Positions 27,001 to 38,279 of a stretch of DNA of 64,000 nucleotides are shown here, in pieces (the first letter of the stretch is position 1; each line of letters starts with the position of its first letter). The stretch is from Chromobotia macracanthus (taxonomy: Eukaryota > Chordata > Actinopteri > Cypriniformes > Botiidae), in the NCBI GenBank assembly GCA_036877525.1, contig JAZGTH010000066.1, positions 213,501 to 277,500 on the forward strand, read 5' to 3'. The notes below the pieces were generated by a model that had not been told where the DNA came from, did no database searches, and was given only the letters and a program-made list of their open reading frames with translations. The position numbers and the translations under genes were made by a program.

Positions 27001-30000
27001 GTGGTGTGCAGAGGTTTGGTAGGAGTGAATGGGGCATGTGGGAGAGTTTGCAAACTCTGTTTTTTGATAAATAAACATGACAATGACACAGTAGCATGGT
27101 ACATATTAAAGTACTAGTGTATTACCATATGGTACCATCAATGAAGAGTTCCCATACATCTGTATGAATATGTGCATTTAATAGTGTTTAAACATGAGTA
27201 CTAGAGTATAATGTCTTTAAAAAATGTTGATAAATGTAATCAGGTCAACATAAAATTTACCTATTCACTTTATTAATAAATTACTTTATGAAATGTTTTT
27301 ATTGTGATGAATTTGTCAGTGTAACTGTAATCAGATACAAAGGTTCTCTTTTAGTGTTCAGCAGGGATGTTTAAACATAAAAATGAAGGTGTGTTGATGT
27401 TCTTCAGGATGGGGTTCTGGTTGGTGCTGTTGGGGCATATGACTGGAACGGAGCTGTTCTTAAAGAGACACGTCATGGTAAAGTCATCCCACCCAAGTCC
27501 TCCTATCTGAAAGAGTTTCCAGAGGAGATGAAAAACCATGGAGCTTATCTGGGTAAGAGTGCAGCCCACGTTCAGTTAGAAATAAGTTGTCATTAAATTA
27601 CTACAAACAGAAGCTGTAAAGCATGACATCATATCCTGTTGCCCAAATTTGTGTCTAAAGGCATTTTAAAAACTGCCCGAAACATTATTAGTGTGCCTTT
27701 GCTCTGTATTCTCTCCACAGTAAAGTTTCTGCTGATGTGAGGTGTAATTTGAGGTGTTTTTAGGGTACATGGTGTCTTCGGTGGTCTCTGCTCAACACGG
27801 CCAGCTGTATGTCGCTGGCGCCCCTCGGTTCAACCACACGGGGAAAGTTGTTATCTTCACCCTGACCAACAGTGGAAACCTGACGATGGTTCATGCTCTG
27901 CATGGACAGCAGGTGAATACTTTCCTTCATCTGCCTGACATGTCGTACATAATTACCTTGCATTGTAAGGGCATGAGCCGCTGAGGGCGTCTTTGGCTGT
28001 TTGCGCTGTTGCCTGTCCTGCAGGTGGTGTTTAAGTGGCGGGTTGTGGACTAGTGACTGAGACGTAGGTTTTGTACTGAATAACTGTGGGCAAAGGTGAA
28101 CTGAACCATGAGTCTTTAAACTTCTGTGCAGGGCTGCAAGTTCATGTCTTGAATTGTGTATTTGGTCTAAAGCAGCAGCATTTTTCTGTAATCTACATTT
28201 TATCTTCTCTATCTGAAACTGGAGTTTAATTTGTGAGGCAGATCGGTAGATTAATGCAGAACACGTGTGGACAGGAGACGCTGTGTGAAGGTCTAGACTC
28301 AGTCTCCAGCTCCAGATGTGTCTCTGCAGCACATGTGCAGCTCATCTGCCTGTGTGTGTGTGTGTATGTACGTGTAGCCTGCAGTGAATGCATGCAGTAA
28401 ACACTACAGCATTCCTTTAACCTGTTATGCAGCAGACTGTGTGTACAGATTTATCTATATTTGTGAGGGGCGAATGTTCTCACTAGCAGTGAAATATCAT
28501 GACAACCAACTTGATTTTGAAATTTTAATGGTCCTCACTAAATAAAAAGTCCCAGAAATCAGGGATCAATAAGCCAGTTCGAGATCAATAAATATAATAT
28601 CAGTCACATGTTTGTGTGAGGGTTAGGCTTAGGGGGGAGGGTTAGGACTGGAGGATAGAAAATATCATTAGCCTGATATAAAATCAATGGAAGACTGTGG
28701 AATGACCTCACTAATATAGTCAAACTAACATGTTTGTGTGTGTAGATTGGGTCATATTATGGCAGTGAGCTTGCACCTATGGATCTGGATGCTGACGGAG
28801 TGACAGATCTTCTCATCGTTGGTGCTCCTATGTTCTTCCACAGAGGCTGGGAGACCGGACGTGTCTACATCTACACAATCAACTCACAGGTGAGAGATCA
28901 CACAAAAACACTGAAAAATAATTGAAAAGAAGTTTGGAAAATTACTTGTACAACTGAAGCTGAATATTAACGGTACACAGTTTGTCTGTAAACATCTTTA
29001 TAATTTCCTCTCGCTCCTACAGGGCCGTTTTATAGCAGACGGAGATCTTGAACCATCAATACAGGCTCAAGACTCCCGGTTTGGTGCGGCCATGTCTGCT
29101 CTGCCCGATCTGAATGGAGATGGCTTCAGTGAGCTGGTGGTGGGAGCACCACTGGAGGACAATCACAAGGGGGCCGTCTATCTCTTCTACGGCTGGCAAA
29201 ACAGCATCCAACCCAAACACAAACAGGTCAGACCCAACCAACATAAAACTCCAAACCCAAGAAACTGTTGTTCCTGGATTGGTCAATACAACATTTCCAA
29301 TCAAATACACAGTACAGTAACTGATGATGTGAATGACTGGTTCACTACACAGAGAACAACTGTTAACCTGAGTGTACATGTCAGGAACTAGACCTGCTTG
29401 TGGAAGGATTAGACTTCATATTAAAATAAATTTTTGTGTCTTTTAGTTTTTTATTATTATATGTTTTTAAAGCATTTAAGCAGCTGGGATCATGTTATAG
29501 TGTGAAATCAGTCACTCTTGTTGGTTTACAGTTACAATTATGAAGTCTTGTTTCTTTCTGTCACAGAGAATATCTGGCAGTGATATCTCCTCCAGTCTCT
29601 CTTATTTTGGTCGCAGTGTGCATGGAGTGATGGACTTAAACACAGATGGACTCATTGATCTGTCTGTGGGCTCTTTAGGGGCCGCAGTTCTGCTTTGGTG
29701 AGTTTACAAATACTAAATAATTCAGGTATAAAGTATCTATGAAAGTATGAATTAATATTTCTCAGAAAAATTCAAGCAGACAGTTGCAATGTGAGGACAA
29801 AAAACAAAAATAAAGCATGCAAACAAAAGTCTGAGACCTCTGTATAAAGATCCCTCAACAAATTCTTGTTTTTGAGCAGGTCTCGCAGTGTTGTACGTGT
29901 GGGGATCAGAGTGAACTTTGAGCCCTCAAAAATTAATGTTTTTAATAAAGACTGCATCCGAGCCAGCCGTGAGGTGTCCTGCATGTTGGCCACTGTTTGC

Positions 30001-33000
30001 CTGAACGTCACGGCACGAACACTGATGTCTGATCCTAAAACAGTTGGTATGTAATTCTGTCCATCAGTACACCAGAACAGCAGAATAATGTGCTCATTTG
30101 TAGTATTTCCCAGTTTTTTGTGCTTGGGTCATTTTTATCAGATGTTTGTTTGAATGGTCACTTGATCGTGGAAACATCATTAAACTGTGTCAAACAAACC
30201 TTCAGAAACCTCACACCCACATAAACATGTTTACAATGCCAAAACAAAGAACAAAGTCCAGACATGACCTGTTAATTTAGCAGTTTGACCTGATGGAAAA
30301 AAATACAAATATAAACTGTGTCATTATTTACTCATACTTACCCAACAATTGTTTGGATCTTCTCTGTCTCTGTCTCTCTGTTTCTCTATCTCTCTCTCCC
30401 TCTCCCCGTCTCTTTCTCTCCCTCTCTCTGTCTCTTTCTCTCTGTCTCCCTCTCTCTGTCTCCATCTGTTTCTCTTACAGTTTCTCTCTTCCTCTCTCTG
30501 TCTCTTTCCCTCTCTCTGTCTCTCTCTCTGCTTCTCTCACTCTTTTTTTGTGTCTCTCGCTCACTTTCTCTCTGTCTTTCTGTGTGTGTTCAGGGCTAAG
30601 GTACAGCTGTGGGTTCGAGGACAGCAGGTATTTCCCTAGAGCAGTGATAGACAGTCCAGAACATCAGCAGTCCATTGACATCACGGCGGAGCTGGACACA
30701 GAATACTGTCAGAGAGTCTATTTCCATGTGCATGTGAGATGCTTTAGCACAAGCTTATCTTATTTAATAAACACACAACACTGATTCTCAGAAAACATCC
30801 ATCTACATGTGCTCATGATCAGAATACAGCAGTCCTGACACTTCAATGCCTTTTAAAACCAGACAACATATCCCAGCCAGTTTCATTTATTTAAAAGGAC
30901 AGAGCAAACACCTTTAAAGCAGAACATTTCAACAGAGAAGTTTGTTGGCTTTAAAATAATAACAGCAGCATAAGTGTGGAAGACAGAGGTATCTTTGTGC
31001 GCATGAGGGGAAGTGGTGTCATATATCCAGTAAGATCAGCAGGAGATTAAAGGAGACATGATGTTTTAGAACTTTAGTATCTGGATTCAATTCATTTGTG
31101 GGATAAATCTCTCTGTCTGTAAAGGATGTGACGGATTACACACAGCCCCTGATTTTCACCGTAAAGGTTGGGCTGCAGAACACAGAGGAGGGACCTGTAT
31201 TGGATGATAGATGGCCAACCAGTTTGACATCAGAGGTGAGACACACACAGAGACAGATAGACACGCACACAGACAGACTGTCTCTCTCTCTATGTCTCTA
31301 TGTCTCTCTCTCTCTCTCTCTCTAGCTTCCATTCTGGAATGGCTGTGAAGATGATGATCAGTGTCTCCCCGACCTTGTCCTGCAGAGCAGATCTGACTTA
31401 TTAGACCGCAGGTTTGTCCACACACTCACACACAGACCTGACCTGGTTTTGTCAAGTGAGAGATTGTCTTGGGTCAACATAATTTATTGACCCTGGAACA
31501 ACTGTAGAAAAAAATGTAAGGGAATCAGAGAGAAAGCACACAGGTGAATAACACTAGTGAAAAAGCAATAAACTGCTGTGGAGAAGCACTAAACCTCTGT
31601 GGAGAAACACTAAACTTCCGTGGAGAAGCACTAAACCACTGCTTATAAGCCTAAACTTAGTGAACTGTGAACGTGTCCCTCAAATCTGATTGATTGGAAG
31701 GTTGACCAGGAACGTCTTATATTTGACATTCAGGTAGATATCCACACTCTCTCTCTCTCTCTCTCTCTCTCCCTCTCTCTGTGTATCAGGCAATTCTGTG
31801 GCCGTCAGGAGAGATCCGGCTGGCCACTGTGTGCCCGTCAGAGAGTACGGGGAGACAGTGAGCGTGTGGTTGAAGCCAACAGGAGGAAAGTTCTGCTGGA
31901 GGTACATTTGGAAAACAGAGGAGAGAACGCGTACAGCACGCTGCTGCACATCACGCAGTCTTCAAACCTGTTGTTCTCCAGTCTGGTGGTGAAGGTGTGT
32001 GTGTGCATGTGTGCGTGTGTGTGTTTAACACCTGTATTATGAGACACCACACAATCATAGAAGAATTCAAACATGAGAAAGACACTGGTGAAGAATCTGC
32101 TGAGCTGTCACACACAGTGTGTACACATGTGAGTACACATCTCATAGGCACCCAGCCTCAGCCTAACAGTGTCTGTGTGTGTGTGCGTGTGTTTGTTTTT
32201 AGGCACCTTTAGATGTTGAGATTGAGTGTCCGAGCTTTGATGATCCAAACGCTCACCGGACCTGCAACATCAGTTCTCCCTTCCTGAGGTCAAACGCTCA
32301 GGTGAGATGCTCCAGACCTGTCCAGTCCATCACAATGTTTTTGACAGAAAGATCTACTGCTTCCAAACCTTTTACAAAAATGCATTTTAACCTTGCCAAG
32401 AAAGTCCCAGTATTACTCTGGTATGTTTTTGGTAAGACTGCAGTGAAATGCCATCTCCTAGATCATTTGGAAAAAATGTCACGTTGAAAGTTCAGAGAAA
32501 CTCAAAGCTGAAAACAGAGGCCTGAGATTGTTACAGATATTAGTAATCAGACCTTGACAGAAGCCAGTGAGTGGAAAAATCATTCAAATAAAATCCCCTA
32601 ATTTTCTTAATATGCAGATGTTTGTTTATGGCAGACAGATATAAACCTCTATGCTCATTCTCCACATACCGATCGTCTCATTTTCATACATTACGTGTGT
32701 TGGATTCATTTCCGATCCGCTCTGTGATTTCTTCTTATTTAGTTTCTCTTTCTGCTGTGGTTTCGCTCCAGACCAACGCATTCCTCCAGTGTCCCTTTAA
32801 ACACATTTACAAACTGCTGACAGTTAGAATGACACAGAAAACAAGCGTGTAGAACTGAAGAAGAGTTTTATTTACACAGATGTTCTGTTGTGTTTGCTTG
32901 TGTCGTGGCTTGTTGTTGTTTGATGGTTTGTTTGCTTTTATTCAGGTCTATTTTCATCTTGAGTTTGAGTTTAGCAGGGCTGTTTTCTTAAACTATCTCC

Positions 33001-36000
33001 AGATCACACTGAGGGTCTCCAGGTGAGCTCATGACCTTTGAACTCAGACACATTATTCCTCCGGTCAATTCTGAGACATTCTGTAATGACACACTGAACT
33101 GTTTTATTGTCTGGCTGGTGATTTCTGTGCTAGTTCGTGTTCTCTTGTATCAACATATAATAAAATCATTTACACTTAAATCAATGTCAGGTCCATTCAG
33201 TTATTTGATAAGCATTTGTGGCAGGGTAACATCCAGTCGTTTCCTCCATTATGTTGTGTATCTACTTTATTCTCTGTTATGAATCTGAGAGAACTGTTTG
33301 TTTGGTTATAGTGAAGGTGATGAGATTTCCCCAGAAGACAACATCAACGAGATCCATCATATTTTAAAATATGAAGCAGATATTGTCTTTACAAGGTAAC
33401 ACAAGAATGGTTCAGTCATTGGACATTATATATTAATACATTCACACTTCTGGGTTCAGGATTGATGCTAAATATTAGATGAAAAGAAGTAATCTGTTTC
33501 TCCCTAAAGAGATTCCAGCCCATCCCGTTTTGAGATCAAACCCGAGTTTGCTCAGATCTTCCCCACAGGAACTGGACCAGGATTCAATCTGTCCTATCAG
33601 GTAAGCAGAAACTGGTGGAAACGTGTTCATGTTAAATATTTCATACACATATTTCATACATAAATATTTCCTTTGGATATCTAAGATACATTTTTCTTGG
33701 AATAAAACTCAGTTGGTTTATGAATCTTTCTTCTGCAGCTTCAGAATCTGGGTTTATTTCCTGTTCCTGATCTTCTCTTCACATTAAACGTTTTTGCTGT
33801 GACTAGAACTGTCGACTCTCTCCTGCACATCTCAGACCTGGATGTTGATCAGGTGGACTTTCAGTTATTTAATATCTGAACTAATTACTTATCTTGAGTT
33901 TCATTTTTCACCATATCAACAAGGACCTTTTGGTCATGGAATGCTGGTAAAGCAATGGTTTTCTGAACATCTGCGATGGTAATTCCATGGTATTCTTTAA
34001 AGTACCCTGGAATTCCCTGAAAATACTATGATTCATGAACCTAATCATTCATTTAAATAGTTTGAAAAATAATGCTAAAACTATTTCATAATTCAAGTAA
34101 TATTTCAGAACTCAAAATAATTTATGTAGTAAATTCAAGGCTAAAATAATAAAAATAGTATTTTAAAAGTAATATTAAAAATAATCATTTTAATATAAGT
34201 TTTGCTTTACTTTCTCTAGTGTATTAAACTTGGTGGTTTGATGGTGGTTCAGTTGTTTATGGTCTCATTTGCTCTTCACAGACGTCTGGATCTCACTGTA
34301 ACGTTCCACGTGTCATCACTGCTGGTTCGGCCCCTCGAGAGGACGTCTCACTCAACACACACACAGTAAACTGCAGAGTTTTACACTTCATCCAAACACT
34401 GCATGAGAGTCTAATCACATCCATCTGCAGGGAGACCAAAAAACAGAATGTACCAGTGACAGGAAATAAACTAAACCTGCTGCTGCTGGTGTAACGCTTT
34501 GAGATTATAGCACCAGCACTGATTGTTTAAATTCAAATCAAGTTTATTTATGTGGCACTTTTGCATTATTGCAAAGCAGCTTTACAGAGACAAGTTTTAG
34601 AAAAAACTAGTTGAGACATGAAAACAGAAATAAAGGAGATATAATAACAGGAAATTTGTAAAATACATAAAATACATGGTATTTTGGCAGATTTCTTAAT
34701 TTGTGTTGAAGCTGAAGCTTTAGAATGAAAACAAATACGCAGTGTGTTTTAGGAGACAATGTGTTCATGGTTTCCTCTCTGGCATGTCTCTGTGTGCTTT
34801 ACTGTGTGTTATCTGTGTCTGTAGAACTCCAGCAGTGACGCATTATTTGCACAGTGCAGAATCAACCTGCCATCTCAGGGAGACGTGAACATCGCTGCAG
34901 CTGGCTGGATCGACGTTCACACGCTGCTGACCGTCAGTATCTCCTGCTGAATATTCAGGAATGTTAACCTCACACCTCCTGGGGCCTGCTTGCTTTAGAT
35001 GTTTGATTTGTTGGTGTTGATTCTTCAGGTGAAGTTTAAGAGGTTGGAACTGGTGATGAGTGGGGCAGTAGAGCTCAGCTCCTCCAGTCCTATGTTTCTT
35101 CACGAGGAACGTCCTGTGAGACATGTAGGTATCTACAGAACTCTACAGAACTCTACTACAGAATATCAGAGATGATGATCTGTATGGAACAATGTGTCTG
35201 AACTCTCCTAATGAAATGCTCTAGGGAATCTTGTACAGTAGTGCTTTGTGGAGGGTTATTACAAACAAATGCCCAGGTGTTTTTCATGAATTACCAGCAC
35301 AGATGCAATTGATCAGTTTTTGTGTGAAGTCAAAAGCTCTGCTGAGATCTTTCTGATGGGCAGAGGGAACTAAAGTTGCACACATGCTGCCCCCTACAGA
35401 CTGACAGAGATCTCACACGCGATTAAGTTCATGAAACCTTGAAATGTTCGGGTCCAAATTCAAGCCCAATATTAGAAGGAAATTATTAAATTATATTTTA
35501 CATAATAAAACTTAAGCATAGTTAAGCCAACTTACACTACCATGATGTATAATTATAATTGTACTTGTACTTGACAATTGTAATTTGTTTTAAAAAATCA
35601 GTGTTCATTTAAATTACAGTAATGGGCATGAGATTTTTCACATTGTTATGTTTTGAACATTAATGTCCAGGTGGTTCATCTTCCCTATGCCCTTATTGTA
35701 TTTTTTATTTATTTTGGGGGTGGTCTGTAAGTTTTATACCAAAGACGCCTCACAAGTGAAACCAGCATTTGTTTGATTTCTTACCCGACTACACACACAC
35801 ACAAAGTTAAACAATCCTTATTTGTGAGTTTGTATAGAAAGTCAGATCTTGTGAGCTTATCCCATTTCTTCAAGAATTTGACCTGAATGCTTTGATTTGT
35901 GTTTCTGCAGATAATCCTGGAGATCAGGAAGCAGGAAGATCACAGAATTCCCATCTGGGTGATAATCGTAAGCAGTCTGGCTGGACTTCAGCTTCTAGCT

Positions 36001-36478
36001 CTGCTGGTGTTGGCACTCTGGAAGGTCTGGACCTTACAATGTTGTTAAGAGCAACACAAGTTCAATATCATAATTGTTTATTATACATCAGCTGTTGTAT
36101 GCAGACCTGTGAGCACACATTGTTTTGTCTTGTATTCTACAATATATTATTAAAGAAACATACATAGCTGCAGTTGAGCTGATATTTGTCAGTGAGGAAT
36201 AAAGCTGGCAGGAGAACTGTGTTTAATTCTCCACTGAAACATTTCTCTCTGTAAATGTGCTGCTATGTTTTGCATTACATTTTTCATGAAGTAACACTAA
36301 ATGTACATATCAAACTAGGTGTACATAATAAATATATTTGGGGTCTGTCTGCGGTTGGATTTAATGGGACACTTGTTTGGCTAAAACACTTTATTGTCCA
36401 CAGCTTGGATTCTTTCACAGGCAGAAGAGAAAGAGGGACGAACAGGCGACCAATGAGAAAAGCACAGAGGAGCGGTAA
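18052..36478 (+). CDS. itga11: Integrin alpha-11-like collagen receptor subunit (30 coding exons, complete)
   Basis: Type I membrane alpha subunit expected to pair with beta1 and bind fibrillar collagen. Coding exons: 18052-18100, 19669-19780, 22757-22866, 23046-23137, 23251-23365, 23604-23731, 24100-24248, 24501-24645, 24803-24965, 25179-25249, 27408-27552, 27764-27912, 28746-28889, 29023-29226, 29567-29697, 29880-30046, 30594-30733, 31125-31235, 31326-31411, 31790-31994, 32203-32301, 32946-33022, 33312-33395, 33510-33600, 33739-33852, 34282-34365, 34825-34932, 35029-35124, 35911-36024, 36404-36478. All introns are GT-AG, phases match, and the sum is 3558 nt (1185 aa plus TAA; human alpha11 is 1188). 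The start MDNTYILLLW gives a hydrophobic signal peptide. The order is beta-propeller with inserted I domain (about 165-355), three DxDxDG-like cation loops (489-497, 553-561, 615-623), stalk, TM segment 1138-1160 and short tail. Stalk motifs such as PFWNGC, LENRGENAYST and LKYEAD match alpha11 better than alpha10, and the fem1b neighbour agrees. A teleost a/b suffix cannot be assigned. Confidence 0.95.
18121..18141 (+). repeat. TG run in itga11 intron 1
   Basis: A short TG-rich run lies directly after the exon 1 donor. The remainder of intron 1 (18101-19668) has no exon-like sequence apart from the dispersed repeat at 19136-19325. Confidence 0.5.
19136..19325. repeat. Dispersed repeat with inverted ends in itga11 intron 1
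   Basis: The left part reads 'tcccagtcctgcagagatta' followed by 'actccatccctaatgaaac'; the right part reads 'ggttggaaataaactgtgga' followed by 'ggacagtgcctggcaggacc'. The two are imperfect reverse complements ('tcctgcagagattaactcc' against 'ggaaataaactgtggagga'), giving a fold-back element. This matches a very abundant cyprinid non-autonomous repeat as I remember it; the family name was not checked. Confidence 0.6.
19781..22756. other. itga11: itga11 intron 2 (about 3 kb)
   Basis: This is the largest intron of the gene. It holds diverged repeats near 19930-20070, a long hairpin at 21162-21269, an A/T-rich stretch around 21960-22000, and repeated 'agctggtcag'-type sequence around 21660-21700. 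Short open frames on the - strand at 20579-21023 have no protein signature. Confidence 0.7.
21162..21269. repeat. Long hairpin with 28-bp perfect arms and a TA-repeat loop
   Basis: The left arm contains 'atagttgtaaagttgtttg' then 'ttgctgtat' (21173-21200), and the right arm is its exact reverse complement (about 21230-21257). Pairing extends outward with two mismatches to 21162 and 21269. The loop is (TA)n of about 28 bp. The whole is a near-perfect fold-back within itga11 intron 2, typical of a small MITE or a palindrome-based insertion. Confidence 0.9.
23604..24965 (+). other. itga11: itga11 exons 6-9: collagen-binding I (A) domain with MIDAS
   Basis: These four exons encode the inserted domain that contacts the GFOGER-type motif of collagen in this family. 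The metal-ion site is intact: DGSNS at residues 172-176, the threonine of ETRTALG at 244, and the aspartate of ITDGES at 273. The domain closes with TDESALKDIVDALGERIFSLEG, as in vertebrate alpha10/alpha11. All MIDAS residues are present, so a functional collagen receptor is expected. Divalent-metal-dependent binding is family knowledge, not shown here. Confidence 0.93.
25117..25140 (+). repeat. SINE 3'-end fragment in itga11 intron 9
   Basis: The sequence 'tttggataaaagcaactaaa' followed by 'tgac' resembles the conserved tail ('tttggataaaagcgtctgct') of abundant teleost tRNA-derived SINEs. Only the tail is present. Confidence 0.45.
26102..26250 (+). repeat. Degenerate tRNA-derived SINE
   Basis: An A-box-like block 'tagctgtactggtagagtgc' (about 26107-26127) is followed by a B-box-like 'gagtttgaatacc' (26151-26163). 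A tail with 'gcaaatgcatgac' follows. The spacing fits an RNA polymerase III promoter of tRNA origin, but both boxes have drifted (the B box lacks the GTTCGA core), so it is a fossil and not a tRNA gene. Confidence 0.65.
26325..26420. repeat. 'ggttgctaagg' dispersed minisatellite-like block
   Basis: The block has tandem imperfect copies of 'ggttgctaaggtttt' and 'tgttgctagttggtcac'. Related blocks occur at 47345-47405 (opposite orientation) and 48155-48235. It appears to be a dispersed family in which short units are locally amplified. Confidence 0.5.
28450..28745. repeat. Dispersed 'ggttaggcttaggg' repeat in itga11 intron 12
   Basis: The sequence contains 'aatgttctcacta', 'ggtcctcactaaataaaaag' and 'agggttaggcttagggggga'. 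These short blocks recur, diverged, around 43960-44160, 53800-54420 and 56695-56775, indicating an old dispersed family spread through the window. Confidence 0.45.
30358..30590 (+). repeat. CT-rich tract forming the polypyrimidine region of itga11 intron 16
   Basis: More than 200 bases of CTCT/TCTC with small interruptions lie directly before the exon 17 acceptor at 30593. It acts as, or has grown out of, the polypyrimidine tract. Similar CT tracts precede exon 19 (31280-31325) and exon 20 (31748-31784), so three of the next four acceptors share the feature. Confidence 0.85.
31790..31994 (+). other. itga11: itga11 exon 20: divergent, Arg-rich start of the stalk
   Basis: This exon first encodes a stretch rich in Arg and Cys (RQFCGRQERSGWPLCARQR...) and then returns to the well-conserved LENRGENAYST segment. 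Mammalian alpha11 has a different and somewhat longer sequence at the same place, and alpha10 lacks most of it. The reading frame, both splice sites and the exon phase are intact, so this is real lineage variation or a fast-evolving linker and not a break. Confidence 0.75.
34530..34690. repeat. Dispersed repeat in itga11 intron 26, related to 62379-62460
   Basis: The sequence 'attcaaatcaagtttattt' then 'tgtggcacttttgcatta' and 'gcaaagcagctttacagaga' aligns by eye with 'attcaattcagctttattt', 'gcgcttttacaa' and 'caaagccgctttacaggg' at 62379-62450. It is an old copy of a common teleost interspersed element. Confidence 0.6.
35911..36478 (+). other. itga11: itga11 exons 29-30: transmembrane helix and cytoplasmic tail
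   Basis: Exon 29 encodes IPIWVIIVSSLAGLQLLALLVLALWK, a single transmembrane helix. Exon 30 gives LGFFHRQKRKRDEQATNEK and ends STEER before TAA. The usual juxtamembrane GFFKR clasp reads GFFHR here; human alpha11 also departs from the canonical form (GFFRS). The rest of the tail is short and strongly charged and differs from the human tail. Confidence 0.9.
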
Positions 36479-37700
36479 TGACATTACAACCGCGTGGCAA
36501 CCTTCTCCACAACCAATCACTCAGGAACTCCCCAGAGATGGGTGTGTCTCTTTGCAGCACTCAACAAATCAGCTGCTTCAGTGCACTGCCACGCCCTCCT
36601 GCACTCTGGAACCAAACAGATAGCTTCCTCTGGCAATGCTGCTGTGCTAATAAGTATATGATGTGAAAATGCTTTTTATGAGGCTCAAATTTCATTCTGA
36701 GAAATGAGTTCAAAGAGAATGACGTGAAAAGAACTAGTAAAACTAAAACAAGACAACTGAAGTCTTCAGTTGATCACAGTGAGAACATCTCAGAGCAGAG
36801 ACAAATAAATCCACCCCAGTGAGAAACTTCTCATCTTTATAGTGCTGATTAAAACGTTTGTATTATGTAAGGATCCTCAGATTGAAGTCCCCACAAGTAT
36901 TGTTTTTTTGCTACGGCATAAATTCCGACTGATGCACTTGAACATTGTAAGAATTCTGGACTTGAAGTTTGTAAATATAAAAAGTGCTCAGCAATATAAT
37001 GTAATACAGTAATAAAATATTTAATCGTGAGATTATCATCATGCACCTTAATGTACCTTTTTTGCCACTTTCAGCATCTACGACTGATAATTGTATGTGA
37101 AATATTCTTTTGCTTTCAGGTACAATTGTATATTTATGCTCTTTGAGTTTCCAGGACGAGTCTTTAGATTCAGAATTTTTTAATAGTTTGCAGATGGTGT
37201 CCTTAGAAAGCAAAGGTACTTATGCAGTTAAAATATTATGAACTTTTACAATATGTTACAATATTTTGATTACAATGACTGTTTGACATGTCAACTACCC
37301 ATAAACACTCCGAAACTACAGATATCTTACTGTTTACAGCAGTACTTCACATCTTCACTGTAACTTTCACAGTATGACACGGTGGCAATTCTGCAGTCAC
37401 TTATGAGACAGATGCAACATTTTTATGTATTTAAAGATTATAGAGCAACTAGATGTTAATGTGCATGTTTGTGTGAAACCAGAATTGTGTATAATTGAGG
37501 GGGATGTTATTTAAATGTATATAAATGTATAAAACTGCATACTGCATATAAGATGTCTAAATCAGAATTAAAGCTCTGTGTAAACAGCAGAGTAAAAGTG
37601 TTTTATCATAACTGATATAACGCACTGAGTGTGGCTGAAAGTCTGTTTTATGGTATTTGTGAGAATCATGTACAAATAAAGGCTCATTCTTTAACCCCCG
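36479..37700 (+). other. itga11: Presumed itga11 3' untranslated region
   Basis: No further open frame continues from the TAA at 36476-36478. Poly(A) signals of the form AATAAA occur at several places. The one at 37675-37680 (in 'tacaaataaa') is a reasonable end, and others lie near 36804 and 37010. Which is used cannot be decided from sequence. Confidence 0.4.
37675..37680 (+). terminator. itga11: Candidate itga11 poly(A) signal AATAAA
   Basis: A canonical hexamer 1.2 kb after the stop codon, followed by T-rich and GT-containing sequence. The assignment is a guess among several hexamers. Confidence 0.3.
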
Positions 37701-38273
37701 TTGTAAATTGGCATTTGCAAGTCATTTGTCTTTGAGTTTAATAATCCATTGCAATAAACCAGTATATTGTATATAACATAATGGTTTATTATTGTAATAG
37801 CTGTGACAACTGAATGTATCTGATGTAATCTTTTAATCTAAAAATGTAAATGTTTTGTAGTCAAAATATAAATTCATGTATGAACCTAAAATTGTAATAC
37901 AAAAAGAAAATGAGTAGCACAAGGACTGTCATCTACAAATAGGTTGACTACTTTTACTACAATTTCACATTTTTACAGTTAAAAATACTCATACTGCATT
38001 CACCTGAAATAATGGTCATTTTAACATTTACTAATCCATGTTTTAAATGTAAGAAGTTCTGTTAATGCATAATGATCTAATATTAATCTGAGCAGTGGTA
38101 TTTGCATTAATAAATGTTGTACAAATAAATTGTTTAATGATTTGTCTGTTCGCTAGTGCATTAACTAATGTTAACAAACGGAACCTTCTTATTAAGTGTC
38201 ACTGTGTCATTTTACAGTTTTCATGGCATGGGTGAACAATAAACTAAACCAGCAGACATCTTTGAGCTTTGTT

Positions 38274-38279
38274 TTTAAT
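38274..38279 (-). terminator. fem1b: Candidate fem1b poly(A) signal ATTAAA
   Basis: Read on the - strand this is ATTAAA, about 815 bp after the fem1b stop. A canonical AATAAA on the same strand lies further on at 37785-37790. If that one is used, the itga11 and fem1b transcripts almost abut, since the candidate itga11 signal is at 37675. Confidence 0.25.

Larger units (their letters stand above)
25250..27407. other. itga11: itga11 intron 10 (about 2.2 kb), repeat-rich
   Basis: It contains a CA/CG-rich stretch at 25810-25905, a tRNA-derived SINE at 26102-26250, a 'ggttgctaagg' type minisatellite-like block at 26325-26420, and imperfect short repeats of 'gtagtttggt' and 'aggagtgaa' at 26880-27060. 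An open frame at 25467-25790 lacks any integrin similarity and sits between two exons whose phases already join. Confidence 0.7.

Noticed and set aside
18052..36478. Identification of the integrin as itga10
   Set aside because: Some propeller residues (ALPDLN.DGF, FGRSVHG) look alpha10-like, but stalk motifs (PFWNGC, LENRGENAYST, FEPSKIN, LKYEAD), length and the fem1b neighbour favour alpha11.
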